Assembly (NCBI RefSeq): GCF_000993785.3
Contig: NZ_CP009922.3
Location: forward strand, 2,604,001 to 2,668,000
From: Streptomyces xiamenensis
Lineage (GTDB): Bacteria > Actinomycetota > Actinomycetes > Streptomycetales > Streptomycetaceae
Direction of reading: 5' to 3'
Length of the DNA: 64,000 nucleotides
Position 1 is the stretch's first letter. Every line of letters starts with the position of its first letter. Below the pieces are notes generated by a model. It saw nothing but the letters and a program-made list of their open reading frames with translations, was not told the DNA's origin and did not search any database. Positions 7,627 through 15,481 of the stretch are shown here, one piece after another. A program made the position numbers and the translations under genes.

Positions 7627-10056
7627 ATGGATTTCTCACGCCGCGCCCTGCTGACCACCCTGCCCGCGTCCGCCCTGTTGAGCGTGGCGGCGCCCGCGCG
7701 CTCCCCGGCCGCCGCGCCGGGGGTGGACGACCACGCCAGAATCCTGTCCAACGCCCTCGCGATCCTCACCGGCACCCCGGAGTCCAACGCCCACCCCGAA
7801 GTGGCCGCGCGACTCGCCGACATCGCGTCCACCGCCCAACGTCACCTCACCGCGATGGACCGGGCCACCCCGGGCGAACTCTTCCCGAACCTCCCCCTCG
7901 GCACGAGCGACCCGAACCTCCACACCACCTACCGCTACCTGTACGAGATCGCCCTCGCCACCCCGTCCCCCGCCACCCAGCGCCGCGTCATCGACGCCTT
8001 GGCCCAGCTCCACGACACGTACTACGGCGACCAGTCCAGGGGCTACTACGGCAACTGGTTCACCTGGGAGATCGGCATCTCCACCCACGTGACCAGGGCC
8101 CTCGTCCTGCTGCGGGACGAACTCGCCACCCACCAACCCACCCTGACCGCCACCTACCTCGCCTCGATGGACGCCTACCTGCGCAACGGCAAGGACGGCG
8201 ACGTCGACCTCGACTCCCGCTTCCACACCGGCGCCAACCTCGCCGACATCACCACCAACCGCATCCTCCAGGGCGCACTGACGGGCGACGGCGCCCGCGT
8301 GACCAAGGCGGTCGCCGACCAACTCACCGTCTACGCCACGGTCGAGGAGGGCGACGGCTTTCACGCCGACGGCTCCTTCATCCAGCACGAATCGGTCGCC
8401 TACACCGGCGCCTACGGCAAGAACCTCCTCACCCGCGCCGTCCAGACCCTCAAACTCCTGCACGGCACGGGCTTCGCCCCCGCCACACCCCTGGCCCCGG
8501 TCATCCAGGGCTGGATCACCCACAGCTTCGCCCCCGTCATCTTCGAGGGCTGGCTGATGGAGATCGTCAAGGGCCGCACCGTCTCCCGCCCACAGACCGG
8601 CTACGCGGACGTCTCCACCATCGTCGAAGCGGTCACCGACCTCTCCTCCCACACCTCAGACCAGGACGCCCACGTCCTCAAGTCCTACGCGAAGTCCATC
8701 GCCCAGGTCTCCCCCTCACCCCCGGACCCGCAGGACTTCGTCTCCCCGCTCACCATCGCCGCGTACGCCGACATTCTGGCCGACCCCACCATCCCGGCCC
8801 AGGACCTCGTGCCCCGGGAACACCACGCGGCCTTCAACGCGATGGACCGCACGGTCCACCGCCGCCCCGGCTACGCCTTCGCCCTGGCCCGCAGCTCGCG
8901 GCGGATCAGCAAGTACGAGTACATGAACGGCGAGAACCTCACCCCCTGGTTCCAGGGCGACGGCGCCCACTACCTCTACCTGACCGGCCAGGACCAGACC
9001 CAGACCTTCGGCATCGACCACTTCACGACGGTCTCCCCGTACCACCTCGCCGGCGTCACGGCCCCGGTCGAACCCCGGCGCACGATCCCGGACCTCTACG
9101 GCGCCCCCTGGTACGACAACCCGGAGGCCGGCTTCACGGCCTCCTCCACGCGCCAAAACCAGTACGTCTACTTCCCCCTCGCCACCAACACCCACTCCGG
9201 CGGCGCCCACCTCGGCCCCTACGGCACGGCGTCCCTCGTCCTCGGCGACGACGCGGCCCACGCCGCCCGCCACGAACTCCCCCCGGACTTCGTCACCTAC
9301 GCCAACGCCCGCGCCACGAAGTCCTGGTTCATGTTCGACGACGAGATCGTCATCCTGACCGCCGACGTGCACGACCCGGCCGGCCGCCCCCTGACCACCA
9401 CCCTGGACACCCGCATCACGGCCCCCTCGACCCCCCTGACCCTCACCGAAGGCCCGAACTGGCTCCACTGCACCGGCCCCGACTTCTCCCTCGGCTACGT
9501 CTTCCTCACCAACACCACCCCCACCGCACGGCTCACCACGGTGACCAACTCCCGCCGCCTGATCCGCACCGCCAACCCCGACACCCCGATCACAAAACAG
9601 ATCTTCACCCTCCTCCAGGAACACCCCCCGACGCCCCACCCCCACTCACTGGCCTACGCCCTGCTCCCCAACGCCACACGCGCCCAACTGGCCTCGTACG
9701 GCGACAGCCCCCTGACCATCCTGTCCAACACCCCCCACCTCCAGGCCGTCGAACACAGGAACCTCTCCCTCCTGATGGCCAACACCTTCACCCCCGGTCC
9801 CCACCACACCGGCCCCCTGACCATCGAGGGCCCCGCCTCCGTCCTCCTCCACACCACCCCCGACGGCACCCTCTCGATCGCAATCGCGGACCCCACCACG
9901 AAGCGCGACACCGTCACGGTCCTGCTCCGCGGCTATCGCCTGGATGTCATTTCGGCGGACGAGGGCGTTCATGTCCGACGGCTTTCCATCGGAACTCGTC
10001 TCACGGCCGACACTCGCTCGATGAACGGCAGGAGCGTGACTGCGACCTTGCACTGA
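7627..10056 (+). CDS. Secreted polysaccharide lyase family 8 (hyaluronate/chondroitin/xanthan lyase type)
   Basis: An 809-residue exported lyase. The N-terminus MDFSRRALLTTLPASALL has a Tat-type twin Arg followed by a hydrophobic core and an Ala-rich cleavage region near 25-30. The alpha-toroid catalytic domain shows NWFTWEIG (143-150), TGANLADI with Asn204, and QHESVAYTGAYG with His254 and Tyr263. The Asn-His-Tyr spacing of 50 and 9 equals that of the pneumococcal hyaluronate lyase triad. Beta-sandwich domains follow. It cuts uronate-containing glycans by beta-elimination, leaving unsaturated uronate ends; the exact substrate is open. It lies 54 bp after the dehydrogenase and may be co-regulated. 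Confidence 0.92.
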   Translation: MDFSRRALLTTLPASALLSVAAPARSPAAAPGVDDHARILSNALAILTGTPESNAHPEVAARLADIASTAQRHLTAMDRATPGELFPNLPLGTSDPNLHTTYRYLYEIALATPSPATQRRVIDALAQLHDTYYGDQSRGYYGNWFTWEIGISTHVTRALVLLRDELATHQPTLTATYLASMDAYLRNGKDGDVDLDSRFHTGANLADITTNRILQGALTGDGARVTKAVADQLTVYATVEEGDGFHADGSFIQHESVAYTGAYGKNLLTRAVQTLKLLHGTGFAPATPLAPVIQGWITHSFAPVIFEGWLMEIVKGRTVSRPQTGYADVSTIVEAVTDLSSHTSDQDAHVLKSYAKSIAQVSPSPPDPQDFVSPLTIAAYADILADPTIPAQDLVPREHHAAFNAMDRTVHRRPGYAFALARSSRRISKYEYMNGENLTPWFQGDGAHYLYLTGQDQTQTFGIDHFTTVSPYHLAGVTAPVEPRRTIPDLYGAPWYDNPEAGFTASSTRQNQYVYFPLATNTHSGGAHLGPYGTASLVLGDDAAHAARHELPPDFVTYANARATKSWFMFDDEIVILTADVHDPAGRPLTTTLDTRITAPSTPLTLTEGPNWLHCTGPDFSLGYVFLTNTTPTARLTTVTNSRRLIRTANPDTPITKQIFTLLQEHPPTPHPHSLAYALLPNATRAQLASYGDSPLTILSNTPHLQAVEHRNLSLLMANTFTPGPHHTGPLTIEGPASVLLHTTPDGTLSIAIADPTTKRDTVTVLLRGYRLDVISADEGVHVRRLSIGTRLTADTRSMNGRSVTATLH

Positions 10057-10202
10057 TCGAGCCCGTGCACGGACCCACTTCGTCCGGCACCATGAGCTTT
10101 CCCTGGGCCTGAGGCGTTTCGTATCTGCCCCCGGCGAATCCTTACACTGAGTTACTCGCGTGGCCTCAGCTTCACGCGAGCAGATCACGTAGGGCGACGG
10201 GC

Positions 10203-10769
10203 ATGGCACTTGTTGTTCTGCTGGCGGTGGTGGGCGACGCCTTCGCCTTGCTGACCTGGGTTGGGCCCCGACAGCTCTATTGGGCCTTCGGGGCGTGGGC
10301 TCACCGAGACCCACAGGCCAACGAACCATCCGACGCCGCCTACACCGTCCAGCGGTTCGGATACATCGCGCTGTCAGCGACATCCTTCGTCGGCGCGCTC
10401 TCGACCGCTCACTGGCAAGGCACGTTCACGTCGGAGGAAGCCCGCGTTCGCCAGGCAGTCGAAAAGGCGGCCGAGCGGATGGAGGAGGCTGACGTCACGA
10501 GCGGCGGATCCGCCAACTCGGCAACCGGACGTTACAACTCACAAGTTCAATCGGCTGTCCGACAGGCTTCGCCCCACGACCTCGAACTTGTCGCCACGCA
10601 CGTGTCGGGGGAGCAGTACACCGTGACCACCGCTGCTGGGGAGCATCCCTTCTGCCTCGTGGTTAGGGCATCGTCACAAGACGTGTACGTGCCAGGCGCC
10701 GAGGGCAGCACCAGCACCACCTCGTATCTGAAACTCTCTGTCTCAGCACGCGAGGGCGCCTGCGGCTGA
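10203..10769 (+). CDS. Membrane-anchored protein of unknown function
   Basis: A 188-residue protein not recognised with certainty. Residues 1-18 form one membrane helix, and a second hydrophobic stretch lies near 52-68. Between them, PRQLYWAFGAWAHRDPQANEPSDAAY resembles the short DUF6199-type proteins. The rest is a hydrophilic, probably extracytoplasmic domain with two cysteines. A TACACT -10 candidate (10143-10148) and an inverted repeat TCGCGTG/CACGCGA (10156-10179) precede it. Third-position GC is clearly lower than in the neighbours, which suggests recent acquisition. It is the last accessory gene before the tRNA. Confidence 0.7.
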   Translation: MALVVLLAVVGDAFALLTWVGPRQLYWAFGAWAHRDPQANEPSDAAYTVQRFGYIALSATSFVGALSTAHWQGTFTSEEARVRQAVEKAAERMEEADVTSGGSANSATGRYNSQVQSAVRQASPHDLELVATHVSGEQYTVTTAAGEHPFCLVVRASSQDVYVPGAEGSTSTTSYLKLSVSAREGACG

Positions 10770-10960
10770 CCTGTCGCTGCCAGCAGCCCTTCACCCTCTC
10801 CTGCCCGGGCGGTGCGGCGAACCACCGACAGAAGAGGGGCAACGGTAGGCGATGCGACGCATGCGTGACGCCTTCATGCCGACGCCCCAGGTCACAACTG
10901 AGACCGGGCCGACCCGAGCTGAGCGCGCACGCCGCCGTCGGCGTATCTGCTGGCATGGAA

Positions 10961-10993
10961 AAGCCCAGGTCACAGTGCATGTGACCTGGGCTT
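10961..10993. terminator. Perfect 13-bp hairpin downstream of tRNA-Thr
   Basis: AAGCCCAGGTCAC (10961-10973) pairs perfectly with GTGACCTGGGCTT (10981-10993) across a 7-nt loop, 8 bp beyond the tRNA 3' end. It is the probable terminator of the leftward tRNA transcript. The rest of 10770-11000 shows no gene. Confidence 0.75.
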
Positions 10994-11000
10994 CCGGCTG

Positions 11001-11074
11001 AGCCGCCTAAGGGAATCGAACCCTTGACCTACGCATTACGAGTGCGTCGCTCTGGCCGACTGAGCTAAGGCGGC
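11001..11074 (-). tRNA. tRNA-Thr (anticodon CGT)
   Basis: Read on the minus strand it folds as a full cloverleaf: acceptor GCCGCCT/AGGCGGC, D arm GCTC/GAGC, anticodon stem ACGCA/TGCGT with loop CTCGTAA (anticodon CGT, reads ACG), and T arm AAGGG-TTCGATT-CCCTT. The discriminator base is T and CCA is not encoded. It separates the accessory genes on the left from conserved core genes on the right, the usual position of an integration hot spot, but no integrase or duplicated 3' end is visible. Confidence 0.97.
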
Positions 11075-11092
11075 GGGTGGTGCTCGTTGATT

Positions 11093-11308
11093 CTACATGG
11101 GGGTCGGGGGTGGGGTGACACGGAGGCGGCGGCGGTGGAGGTCGTCCGTTGCCGCGCGCAGGGCCCGCAGGCGTTTGGCCCAGCGGTTGCAGTCCGGGCA
11201 CTCGGTTAAGTGAGCGTCCAGTTGGGCGTCCGTCATGCCTGCGGGGAGGGGGTTGCCCTCCGTGCGGGCCGAGATCGCGGGGCGGTAGCCCGCACAGGCT
11301 ATGGGCAA
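11093..11308 (-). CDS. Small zinc-finger (zf-HC2-like) protein
   Basis: A 71-residue protein with the anti-sigma zinc-finger layout: C-x2-YRPAISARTEG, then HLTECPDC (His-x3-Cys-x2-Cys) and a basic helical tail. It has no membrane segment, so if it binds a sigma factor it would be soluble. The start is TTG at 11308, supported by GGAAGG upstream and a 10-bp overlap with the stop of the secreted hydrolase gene, which suggests translational coupling. The sigma partner is not in the window. Confidence 0.7.
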   Translation of the reverse strand: MPIACAGYRPAISARTEGNPLPAGMTDAQLDAHLTECPDCNRWAKRLRALRAATDDLHRRRLRVTPPPTPM

Positions 11309-12915
11309 GAAGCACCTTCCTCGGGACTGACGTTCTCCAGCAGGTAGTCGTTCACCATGGCGTCGATGCAGGCGTTGTCGCCGTAGGCGGTGTGGCCGTC
11401 ACCGTCGTTGGTCAGCAGGATGCCGGATTCCAGCTGCTCGGCCAGGCCCTCGGACCAGGCGTACGGGGTGGCCGGGTCGCGGGTGGTGCCGATGACCAGG
11501 ATGGGGTCGGCGCCGGCCGCCGCGATGGTCACCGGGGAGCCGCTGGGCTCGACCGGCCACACGCCGCACAGCAGGGTGGCCCAGGCGAAGTCGCGGCCGA
11601 AGGTGGGGGACGCCTCCTCGTAGGCCGGCAGCTGGGCCAGGACCTCTTCGGGGGTGGTCGTCGCGGCCGGGCTGTCCAGGCAGCTGATCGCCGGGAAGGC
11701 GAACATCGTGGTGCCGTACGAGCCGTCCGCCTCGCGCTCGTTGTACGTGTCGGCCAGCTCCAGCAGCGGCGAGCCGTCGCCCTCGTTCATCGCGGCCGAC
11801 AGGGCCTGCCGCAGCTGCGACCACAGGGACTCGCTGTAGAGCGCCATCGCCACGCCCGTCGTCGCCAGCGACTCGGTCAGCGGGCGGTCCTGGCCGGTCG
11901 CCAGGGGCTTCTCGTCCAGCTCCGCGAAGAAGGCCGACAGCCGCTGCGAGGCGTCGTCGCCGCCTTCGGAGCCCAGCGGGCAGGAGTTGCGGGCCGCGCA
12001 GTGCTCGGCGAAGGAACGGAAGGCCGTCTCGAAGCCGCCGGCCTGTTCGCGGTCCAGGTCCAGGGTGGACAGGCGCGGGTCCACGGCGGCGTCCAGTACC
12101 AGGTGCCCGACGCGCTGCGGGAACAGCCCGGCGTACACCGCGCCGAGCTTGGTGCCGTAGGAGAAGCCGACGTAGTGCAGCCGCTCGTCGCCCAGCACCG
12201 CGCGCAGGACATCCATGTCGCGGGCCGACTCGATGGTGGAGATGTGTTCCAGCAGGCGCCCGGAGTTGGCCTGGCAGCCGGCCGCGAACTCCTCGTGCGC
12301 GGTCAGCAGCGCCTGCTGCTCCTCCGCGTCGTCGGGAGTGCGGTCCACCTGGGTCGAGGCGTCCATCTCGGGGCCGGTCAGGCACTCGATCGGCTCGCTG
12401 CCACCGGTGCCGCGCGCGTCCAGTCCGACCATGTCGTACCGCTCGCGCACTTCGGCCGGGAAGATGTAGCTCGCCGAGCTCTGCGCGAAGTCCACCGCCG
12501 AGGCTCCGGGGCCGCCCGGGTTCATCAGCAGGGCGCCGAGCCGGTCGGCGCCGCCGGCCCGGGCGCGGGTGACGGTCAGCTGGATGTCGTCGGCCGGGTC
12601 GACGCTGGTGTAGTCCAGCGGCACCGTCAGCATCGCGCACTGGAAGCCCGGCACGCCGGTGCAGCCGCGCCAGGTCAGCTCCTGCTCGTAGTACGGCTGG
12701 AGGTCGGCCGAGATCTCCTCGGGCAGCGGGTCGAGCGCCGGGGCGTCGATCGCCGAGCCGCCCTCGGAGCTCTCCGAGCCGCCGGTCGCGGTCTCCTCGC
12801 CGGACGACTGGGTCGGGCTGGGGCGTTCCTCCGCGCGCTCTTCCGAGCTGCAGGCCGAGGCCAGCAGCAGTGCGCCGACCGTCAGCAGCGGTAGATACCG
12901 GGTCTTTCGAGTCAT
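11299..12915 (-). CDS. Secreted alpha/beta-hydrolase lipoprotein (tripeptidyl-aminopeptidase-like)
   Basis: A 538-residue exported hydrolase. The signal peptide ends in lipobox LASACSS (Cys22), so it is predicted to be membrane-anchored. A Ser/Glu-rich linker is followed by an alpha/beta-hydrolase core: oxyanion region MNPGGPGAS, nucleophile elbow GFSYGTK with Ser252, and late DPATPYAWS and DGDGHTAYG supplying Asp and His. A C-terminal TAP-like lid contains paired cysteines. Relatives in Streptomyces are Tap/SlpD-type mycelium-associated peptidases that trim tripeptides or leader peptides. It follows holB by 55 bp. Confidence 0.9.
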   Translation of the reverse strand: MTRKTRYLPLLTVGALLLASACSSEERAEERPSPTQSSGEETATGGSESSEGGSAIDAPALDPLPEEISADLQPYYEQELTWRGCTGVPGFQCAMLTVPLDYTSVDPADDIQLTVTRARAGGADRLGALLMNPGGPGASAVDFAQSSASYIFPAEVRERYDMVGLDARGTGGSEPIECLTGPEMDASTQVDRTPDDAEEQQALLTAHEEFAAGCQANSGRLLEHISTIESARDMDVLRAVLGDERLHYVGFSYGTKLGAVYAGLFPQRVGHLVLDAAVDPRLSTLDLDREQAGGFETAFRSFAEHCAARNSCPLGSEGGDDASQRLSAFFAELDEKPLATGQDRPLTESLATTGVAMALYSESLWSQLRQALSAAMNEGDGSPLLELADTYNEREADGSYGTTMFAFPAISCLDSPAATTTPEEVLAQLPAYEEASPTFGRDFAWATLLCGVWPVEPSGSPVTIAAAGADPILVIGTTRDPATPYAWSEGLAEQLESGILLTNDGDGHTAYGDNACIDAMVNDYLLENVSPEEGASCP

Positions 12916-12970
12916 TTCGGGCCCCCGTGGCGTGCGTGACCTTGATCGCGGATCCCTGGAGCGTATCCGT

Positions 12971-14173
12971 TCACCGCAGGGCCACCGCCATCGCCTCCAC
13001 CGCGAGCAACGGAGAAACGTTGCGGTCCAGGGCCGTGCGGCACTCCAGGATCGCCTCCATGCGGCGCAGGGTGCGTTCCGGCGCGCTCGCCGCCGCCACC
13101 CGTTCCACGGCCGCCGCGCTCTCCCCGCCGGCCAGCGCGACGGCGGAGCCCAACTGCCGGGCCAGCACGTCGCGGTAGAACCCGGTCAGCTCGGTGAGCG
13201 CCAGGTCGAGGGCGTCCCGCTGGGTGCGGGTGGCGCGGCGCTTCTGGCGGTCCTCCAGGTCCTTCATCACGCCCGCGGTGCCGCGCGGCAGGCGTTTGCC
13301 CTCCGCCGCGCCCAGCGCCGCCCGCAGCTCCTCGGTCTCCTTGTCGTCCCGCTCCTCCGCGAGCTGCTTGGCGTCCTCGGCGGCGGCGTCCACCAGTTCC
13401 TGTGCGGCGCGCAGCGCGCCGCCGATGTCCGTCACCCGCTCCGGGATGCGCAGCACCGCCGCCCGGCGGGCCCTGGCCCGTTCGTCGGTGGCCAGCCGCC
13501 GTGCCCGGTCGATGTGCCCCTGGGTGGCCCGCGCGGCGGCCTGCGCCACCTCGGGGTCGACACCGTCGCGCCGCATGAGTACGTCGGCGACGGCGGCCAC
13601 CGGCGGGGTGCGCAGCGACAGCGTGCGGCAGCGGGAGCGGATGGTGGGCAGGACGTCCTCGGTGGACGGTGCGCACAGCAGCCACACGGTGCGGGGCGCG
13701 GGTTCCTCGACGGCCTTCAGCAGGACGTTCCCCGCGCCCTCGGTCAGGCGGTCGGCGTCCTCCATGACGATCACCTGCCAGCGGCCGCCGGCCGGTGACA
13801 GCTGGGCGCGGCGGACCAGCTCCCTGGTCTCCTTGACGCCGATGGTGAGCAGGTCGGTGCGGATGACCTCGACGTCCGCGTGGGTGCCGATGAGGGAGGT
13901 GTGGCAGCCGTCGCAGAAGCCGCAGCCGGGTGCGCCGCCCAGGGCGCGGTCCGGGCTCAGGCACTGGAGGGCGGCGGCGAACGCCCGCGCCGCGGTGGCC
14001 CGGCCGGATCCGGGCGGGCCGGTGAACAGCCAGGCGTGCGTCATCGAGGACCCCGCCAGCCGCGGCTCCTGCCCGGCGTCGATCGCCGTGACGTAGGCGT
14101 CGGCGTCCCGGGCCGCCGCCGTCAGCTGCGCCGCCACCCGGTCCTGGCCCACCAGCTCGTCCCAGACCGTCAT
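12971..14173 (-). CDS. holB: DNA polymerase III subunit delta'
   Basis: A 400-residue clamp-loader subunit. It begins MTVWDELVGQDRVAAQL, typical of actinobacterial delta'. The Walker A region reads GPPGSGRAT (52-60) with Arg in place of Lys, as expected for a non-hydrolysing delta'. A zinc module CGFCDGC (84-90) follows, then the MEDADRLT Walker B region and the SRC sensor-1 motif in TIRSRCRTLSL. An Ala/Glu-rich helical stretch precedes the C-terminal collar domain. The ATG at 14173 with a GGAG ribosome site is preferred over longer frames. It works with DnaX and delta in loading the beta clamp. Confidence 0.95.
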   Translation of the reverse strand: MTVWDELVGQDRVAAQLTAAARDADAYVTAIDAGQEPRLAGSSMTHAWLFTGPPGSGRATAARAFAAALQCLSPDRALGGAPGCGFCDGCHTSLIGTHADVEVIRTDLLTIGVKETRELVRRAQLSPAGGRWQVIVMEDADRLTEGAGNVLLKAVEEPAPRTVWLLCAPSTEDVLPTIRSRCRTLSLRTPPVAAVADVLMRRDGVDPEVAQAAARATQGHIDRARRLATDERARARRAAVLRIPERVTDIGGALRAAQELVDAAAEDAKQLAEERDDKETEELRAALGAAEGKRLPRGTAGVMKDLEDRQKRRATRTQRDALDLALTELTGFYRDVLARQLGSAVALAGGESAAAVERVAAASAPERTLRRMEAILECRTALDRNVSPLLAVEAMAVALR

Positions 14174-14359
14174 TCCGTCACTGCTCCAAGCCGCTCCACA
14201 CCGCTGAATGCCGTCCCTCATTGTGCCGTCTTCCACTGACAGTCCGGGACCCGCGGTTCGCTGCGCCGTTCGGAGCACGGCGGGTGGGGCGCGTAGACCT
14301 TTGATTCCATTCATCACACTATGTGGTCATCGTGTCACGATGATTGGAGTCCCCGGCTC

Positions 14360-15406
14360 ATGTCCCCCCGCAAAGCGCTCCCCGCCGTCACCCTGGCCGC
14401 CGTCCTCGCCGTCGCCCTCCCCGGCTCCGCCCAGGCCGCCGACCCCACCGGCTTCGCCGCCACCGGGTTCACCGCCACCCTCGGCAGCAGCATCCAGATC
14501 ACCGAGGCCCGCGCCGCCTACCCCACCGGGCCGGTACGCGCCGATGTGTCCTCCGCCCGCTTCAGCTCCCTGGGCACCGTCGCCGGCATCTACGCCGTCA
14601 CCGGCGAGCACCGTACGGGCGGGACCGCGGCCGAGGCCGGGGTCGCCAGCACCGAACTCGACCTCACCGCCGCCACCCTCAGCACCGGCTCGGTCAGCGC
14701 CCGCTGCGTCACCGAGCCGGACTCCGCACCCACCGCCCGGGTGCGCGTCAACGACGCCGTCGTCGCCGTCCCCGAGTCCGCCCGGGTCAACGTCACCGGC
14801 AACCCGCAGCCCAACACGACCTTCCAGTTGCCGGGAGGTCTCGGCCGGATCGTCCTGAACGAGCAGGTCACCGGAGCGGACGGCTCCCTCACCGTCAACG
14901 CCCTGCGCCTCACCCTGGGCGAGGGCGCCGGCCTCCTCGCCGGGGATGTCGTCATCGGGTCCGTCACCTGCCCCTCCCTCGTCCCGCCGCCGGAGGAGGA
15001 AGAGGAGGAGATCGAGGAGGCCGAGGAGCCCGCCGAGGAGGAGGCCGTCGTCGAGGAAGGCGTGCTCATCTCCGTCGCCGAGGACGCCGACGCCGGGCAC
15101 GGGGTCAAGGACGTGGTCTTCGACGTCGTGGACGAACGCGGCGCCCTCATCGACACCTGCACCACCGACGCCAGCGGCCGGTGCGGCGTGGCCTTCGTGC
15201 CCGGGGAGCGCACGTACTACGCCTGTGTCTCGCAGACCCCCGCCGGCTACGCCATGCCCGCGCCCGACGAGGTCTGCGACGGCCCCTACCGGGTCGCCCC
15301 CGGCGCGGAGGTGACCATCCACGAGCCCTTCCCGCTGCTCCGGGCCGAGACAGGGACGGAGGCCGGGGACGGGGCCGAGACGCTCCCGGCCCCCGCCGAG
15401 CGGTAA
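14360..15406 (+). CDS. Secreted wall-type protein: choice-of-anchor-like domain, acidic linker, SpaA-like domain
   Basis: A 348-residue exported protein. After a signal peptide ending SAQA, residues about 30-210 form a beta-rich domain starting GFAATGFTATLG that resembles the choice-of-anchor P type. A PPEEEEEEIEEAEEPAEEE linker follows. The last module (VLISVAEDADAG onward, about 225-325) looks like a SpaA/prealbumin-type collagen-binding B domain with four cysteines. There is no LPXTG, no C-terminal membrane helix and no GW repeat, so how it is retained is unclear. It sits alone on the plus strand between holB and tmk. GGAG at 14346-14349 precedes the start. Confidence 0.8.
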   Translation: MSPRKALPAVTLAAVLAVALPGSAQAADPTGFAATGFTATLGSSIQITEARAAYPTGPVRADVSSARFSSLGTVAGIYAVTGEHRTGGTAAEAGVASTELDLTAATLSTGSVSARCVTEPDSAPTARVRVNDAVVAVPESARVNVTGNPQPNTTFQLPGGLGRIVLNEQVTGADGSLTVNALRLTLGEGAGLLAGDVVIGSVTCPSLVPPPEEEEEEIEEAEEPAEEEAVVEEGVLISVAEDADAGHGVKDVVFDVVDERGALIDTCTTDASGRCGVAFVPGERTYYACVSQTPAGYAMPAPDEVCDGPYRVAPGAEVTIHEPFPLLRAETGTEAGDGAETLPAPAER

Positions 15407-15428
15407 CCCGCGGCCCCCGACAAGCCGA

Positions 15429-15461
15429 AACGGCGCTTCCCCCGCAGGGGGAAGCGCCGTT
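15429..15461. terminator. Strong bidirectional hairpin terminator
   Basis: A perfect 15-bp stem (15429-15443 with 15447-15461) and a 3-nt loop lie between the convergent ends of the secreted-protein gene and tmk. AA at one flank and TT at the other make it symmetrical for both strands. Confidence 0.85.
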
Positions 15462-15481
15462 GCACGCGTCGATCGGCCGGC

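Noticed and set aside
6816..10112. Very long open frame (over 1000 codons) across the zinc dehydrogenase and lyase genes
   Set aside because: Composition is almost entirely Arg, Pro, His and Gly, and it is the shifted frame of two well-supported genes.
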